In this document: one piece after another, positions 61,643-64,000 of the stretch
How the letters are laid out: each line of letters starts with the position of its first letter
Position numbering within the stretch: position 1 is the first letter of the stretch
Assembly (NCBI GenBank): GCA_905182985.1
Contig: CAJJDN010000064.1
Span: 313,895-377,894 of the forward strand
Source of the DNA: Paramecium sonneborni
Lineage: Eukaryota; Ciliophora; Oligohymenophorea; Peniculida; Parameciidae
DNA length: 64,000 nucleotides
Direction: 5' to 3'
Made by a program: the position numbers and the translations under genes
Notes under the pieces: model-generated
Seen by the model: only the letters and a program-made list of their open reading frames with translations
What the model was told of the DNA's origin: nothing
The model's database searches: none

Positions 61643-63385
61643 GTTATTAAAATGCATACAAAACTCATCATTCTCATTTTATACACTATCATCTAAATAA
61701 TTATAAGTATGTTTCTATTACAATGATAATAACTAACGTAATGCATTTTTTTAGAATGATTCTTTGCAAAAATATTTTGTTTGATAAGTTTATTTGTCTA
61801 ATATTTGGTCGATAAATAATTATGAGTATCATTTAATACTTTTTTTGAAGGTTTCTAATTAATCATTTAGATATTATTATACTTGTATTACTTATTATAC
61901 CATTGATTTTGTCTTAGGTCTTTAATAGCTCTCTGGTAAGAGATGGAAACTCACTTGTTGAGCCTTTGGGGGCAATTCTAAATATAGACTTCTTGTTTTA
62001 CTTTTAACATTCTATTAACTTTACAATTTCAGAATTTGAGAATTTTAATCATTGTCTCTTGACTTTTATCTAGTCTTGAATCTACTAAATGAATTACTTT
62101 CTCTTACATTTTTCATTCTATCTATTGATATTATTATANTAAATGAAACCTTTGATATAAAGAGCTTCAGAATCACAATGATCTTCATGTAATACAGCTT
62201 CAATATCTAAAAGTGCTAAATCATATTCTTTTAAATCAATATATAAGAGAGTTCTTTTTATTAAGGCTTATCTGAAAGATGAATCTTCACATTCAATAGC
62301 TTAAGTACAAGCCTCGACACTTTATTTTGGTTGATTCATATATCTATAACAATCAGCTTATCCAATATAAGCAATTGCTTTTTTTGGCTGTATTTCAATA
62401 GCACTTGTAAAATCTTTCAAAGCACGATCAAATTATTTCAATTTCAATAATAATTTACCTCTATATATGTAAGCATCAAAATATTTGTTAAATTGTTTAA
62501 TAGCTAGAGTTAACTATAATTTAAGTTAATGTTGATACAATATTTAATGCATCATTTGGGCAATTTGATTTTTTAAAAGCAATGGCTAAAAGAATATAAG
62601 CATTTCTTTTATAAAGAGGTTGTTGCTAAATCAAAAGATTTAAATCAGCTATGGCATCTGAAAATTCAGATTTACTTAAATGACATAAGCCATTTAAATA
62701 TCGTGCTTCAGGATTATTGCTTGCTTAGAGAATTTCTTCAAATAATTTTTAAGCTTCTTCTGTTTAACCCAAACTTAAAAGCTTCTTACCTTCAATTATT
62801 TCTTAAGATTTATCAGAGTGCAATTTATTAGCACGTGCTAACATAAATTTAACATTTTTACCTTCAGCATCTAAGGAAACGTTAGACATGTTATTAAAAT
62901 GCATACAAAACTCATCATTCTCATTTTATACACTATCATCTAAATAATTATAAGTATGTTTCTATTACAATGATAATAACTAACGTAATGCATTTTTTTA
63001 GAATGATTCTTTGCAAAAATATTTTGTTTGATAAGTTTATTTGTCTAATATTTGGTCGATAAATAATTATGAGTATCATTTAATACTTTTTTTGAAGGTT
63101 TCTAATTAATCATTTAGATATTATTATACTTGTATTACTTATTATACCATTGATTTTGTCTTAGGTCTTTAATAGCTCTCTGGTAAGAGATGGAAACTCA
63201 CTTGTTGAGCCTTTGGGGGCAATTCTAAATATAGACTTCTTGTTTTACTTTTAACATTCTATTAACTTTACAATTTCAGAATTTGAGAATTTTAATCATT
63301 GTCTCTTGACTTTTATCTAGTCTTGAATCTACTAAATGAATTACTTTCTCTTACATTTTTCATTCTATCTATTGATATTATTATA
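60893..63385. repeat. Gap-flanking direct duplication around a single N at 62139
   Basis: 60893-62138 and 62140-63385 (1246 bp each, offset 1247) read the same wherever I compared them. Here the first copy is continuous with the intact TPR gene and the second continues into the CDPK side. The partial TPR 5' end at 62140-62889 is therefore probably an assembly copy and not a paralogue. Confidence 0.85.
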
Positions 63386-63602
63386 TTACTTCTAAATTTG
63401 CTGTTAACTATTAATATAATTCAAAAATATTCCATTCAGAGTAATATTTTTAATATATATATTTTATATCTATATTTAAACAAGAATAACATATATAAAC
63501 TACTTGGAATGAAGACTTTCTCTAAATTAATTTCTATTTTTAGATGATATCTCAGAAGAGGTTATACTTTTGTTATACTTTGATTATAAAATTAATTAAA
63601 TA
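61643..63602. other. Upstream region of TPR and CDPK genes, no additional gene
   Basis: Apart from the duplicated TPR 5' end, 61643-62138 (= 62890-63385) and 63386-63602 are AT-rich spacer between two divergent genes. A GAGCCTTTGGGGGCAATTC patch (about 61950 and 63197) is the only GC-richer island; I cannot assign it a role. Confidence 0.4.
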
Positions 63603-64000
63603 ATGGGATGCGGTTCAGCAAAGCCGTCGGATATTAATAATCCTCAATAGAGTAATATTTTAAATTCATTTAGTAGTAAATGACAAATCTCAATTGCGTG
63701 TGACATCTCTAAATTTAGTAACTGAAAAGATTGGACAGATTTCATAAGATTATCATCTTTTGAAACCTTCTTTAGGAAAAGGTAAATTTATTAAATCATG
63801 AAGCTTAGGTGCATATGGAGAAGTTCGAAAGGGCATTCACAAATTAACAAATTAAACTAGAGCTGTGAAAATCATTTCAAAAGAAAAGGCAAAAAAGGCT
63901 GACATAGAACGTTTAAAAGAAGAAGTTGACATCCTTAAAAGATTGGTATATATCAGTTATTTAATTCAAGGATCATCCAAATATAATAAAGATCTATGAA
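63603..64000 (+). CDS. Calcium-dependent protein kinase-like, N-terminal part (runs off window)
   Basis: 108 codons to the window edge. Introns are 63652-63673 (22 nt), 63782-63808 (27 nt, in-frame TGA) and 63946-63970 (25 nt, AAG end). It starts MGCGSAKPSD, an N-myristoylation plus Cys3 palmitoylation motif typical of CDPKs. The kinase N-lobe follows: YHLLKPSLGKGAYGEVRKGI, RAVKIISKEKAKK with the ATP-site Lys, IERLKEEVDILKRLDHPNII. The EF-hand half would lie outside the window, so CDPK is an inference from the N-terminal layout; another CaM-kinase-like enzyme is possible. Confidence 0.85.

Noticed and set aside
62140..62889. Apparent second TPR gene start
   Set aside because: Reads the same as 60893-61642 next to an N; assembly copy.

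Overview
The window is ciliate macronuclear DNA, almost certainly from Paramecium. TAA and TAG are read as glutamine throughout and only TGA ends genes. The DNA is very AT-rich, introns are 20-34 nt (mostly 22-29), genes lie tens of bases apart on both strands, and there is a trichocyst matrix protein gene. All calls were made by translating with the ciliate code and joining exons by hand. Where I give a protein length, the exon sum is a multiple of three and conserved motifs run across the junctions.

Layout. 1-7.5 kb (+): the end of a large membrane protein, a trichocyst matrix protein, mitochondrial Hsp70. 7.5-20.2 kb (-): a SAM-FHA-FHA-RING protein, a PP2C phosphatase, a decayed coding stretch, a secreted acidic protein, a possible CDT1-like factor and three proteins of unknown role. 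20.2-22.2 kb: mostly empty, with coding-like remnants. 22.2-25 kb (-): two ciliary doublet-lumen candidates 19 nt apart, a CFAP161 homologue carrying an EF-hand tail and an STPGR/SHIPPO-repeat protein. 26.9-35.5 kb: an alpha/beta hydrolase, a tiny cytochrome b5, a multi-TM PAS protein, and a membrane HATPase protein without a visible phospho-acceptor His. 37-47 kb: a B-box/beta-propeller protein, a coilin-like protein, a glutamine-rich coiled coil, an unknown conserved gene and a frameshifted gene. 46.7-53.7 kb (-): triple adenylate kinase, PKA-type kinase, Cpn10, CCT gamma, inositol phosphate kinase. 54-64 kb: a CDK-like kinase, a small membrane protein, a cyclic-nucleotide-binding protein, a 1001-residue TPR protein, and the start of a CDPK.

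The genes are not one operon-like system. Recurring themes are chaperones (mtHsp70, Cpn10, CCT gamma), cilium and energy supply (CFAP161-like, STPGR, acylated triple adenylate kinase) and signalling (PP2C, PKA, CDK, CDPK, cyclic-nucleotide and PAS proteins).

Two cautions. First, four N gaps (1, 91, 893 and 1 N) are each flanked by direct copies of the same sequence, which look like unmerged contig ends rather than biology; partial gene copies there should not be counted as paralogues. Second, about 20 well-supported introns end in AAG rather than the TAG expected in Paramecium, so an annotation that insists on TAG would break many of these genes.
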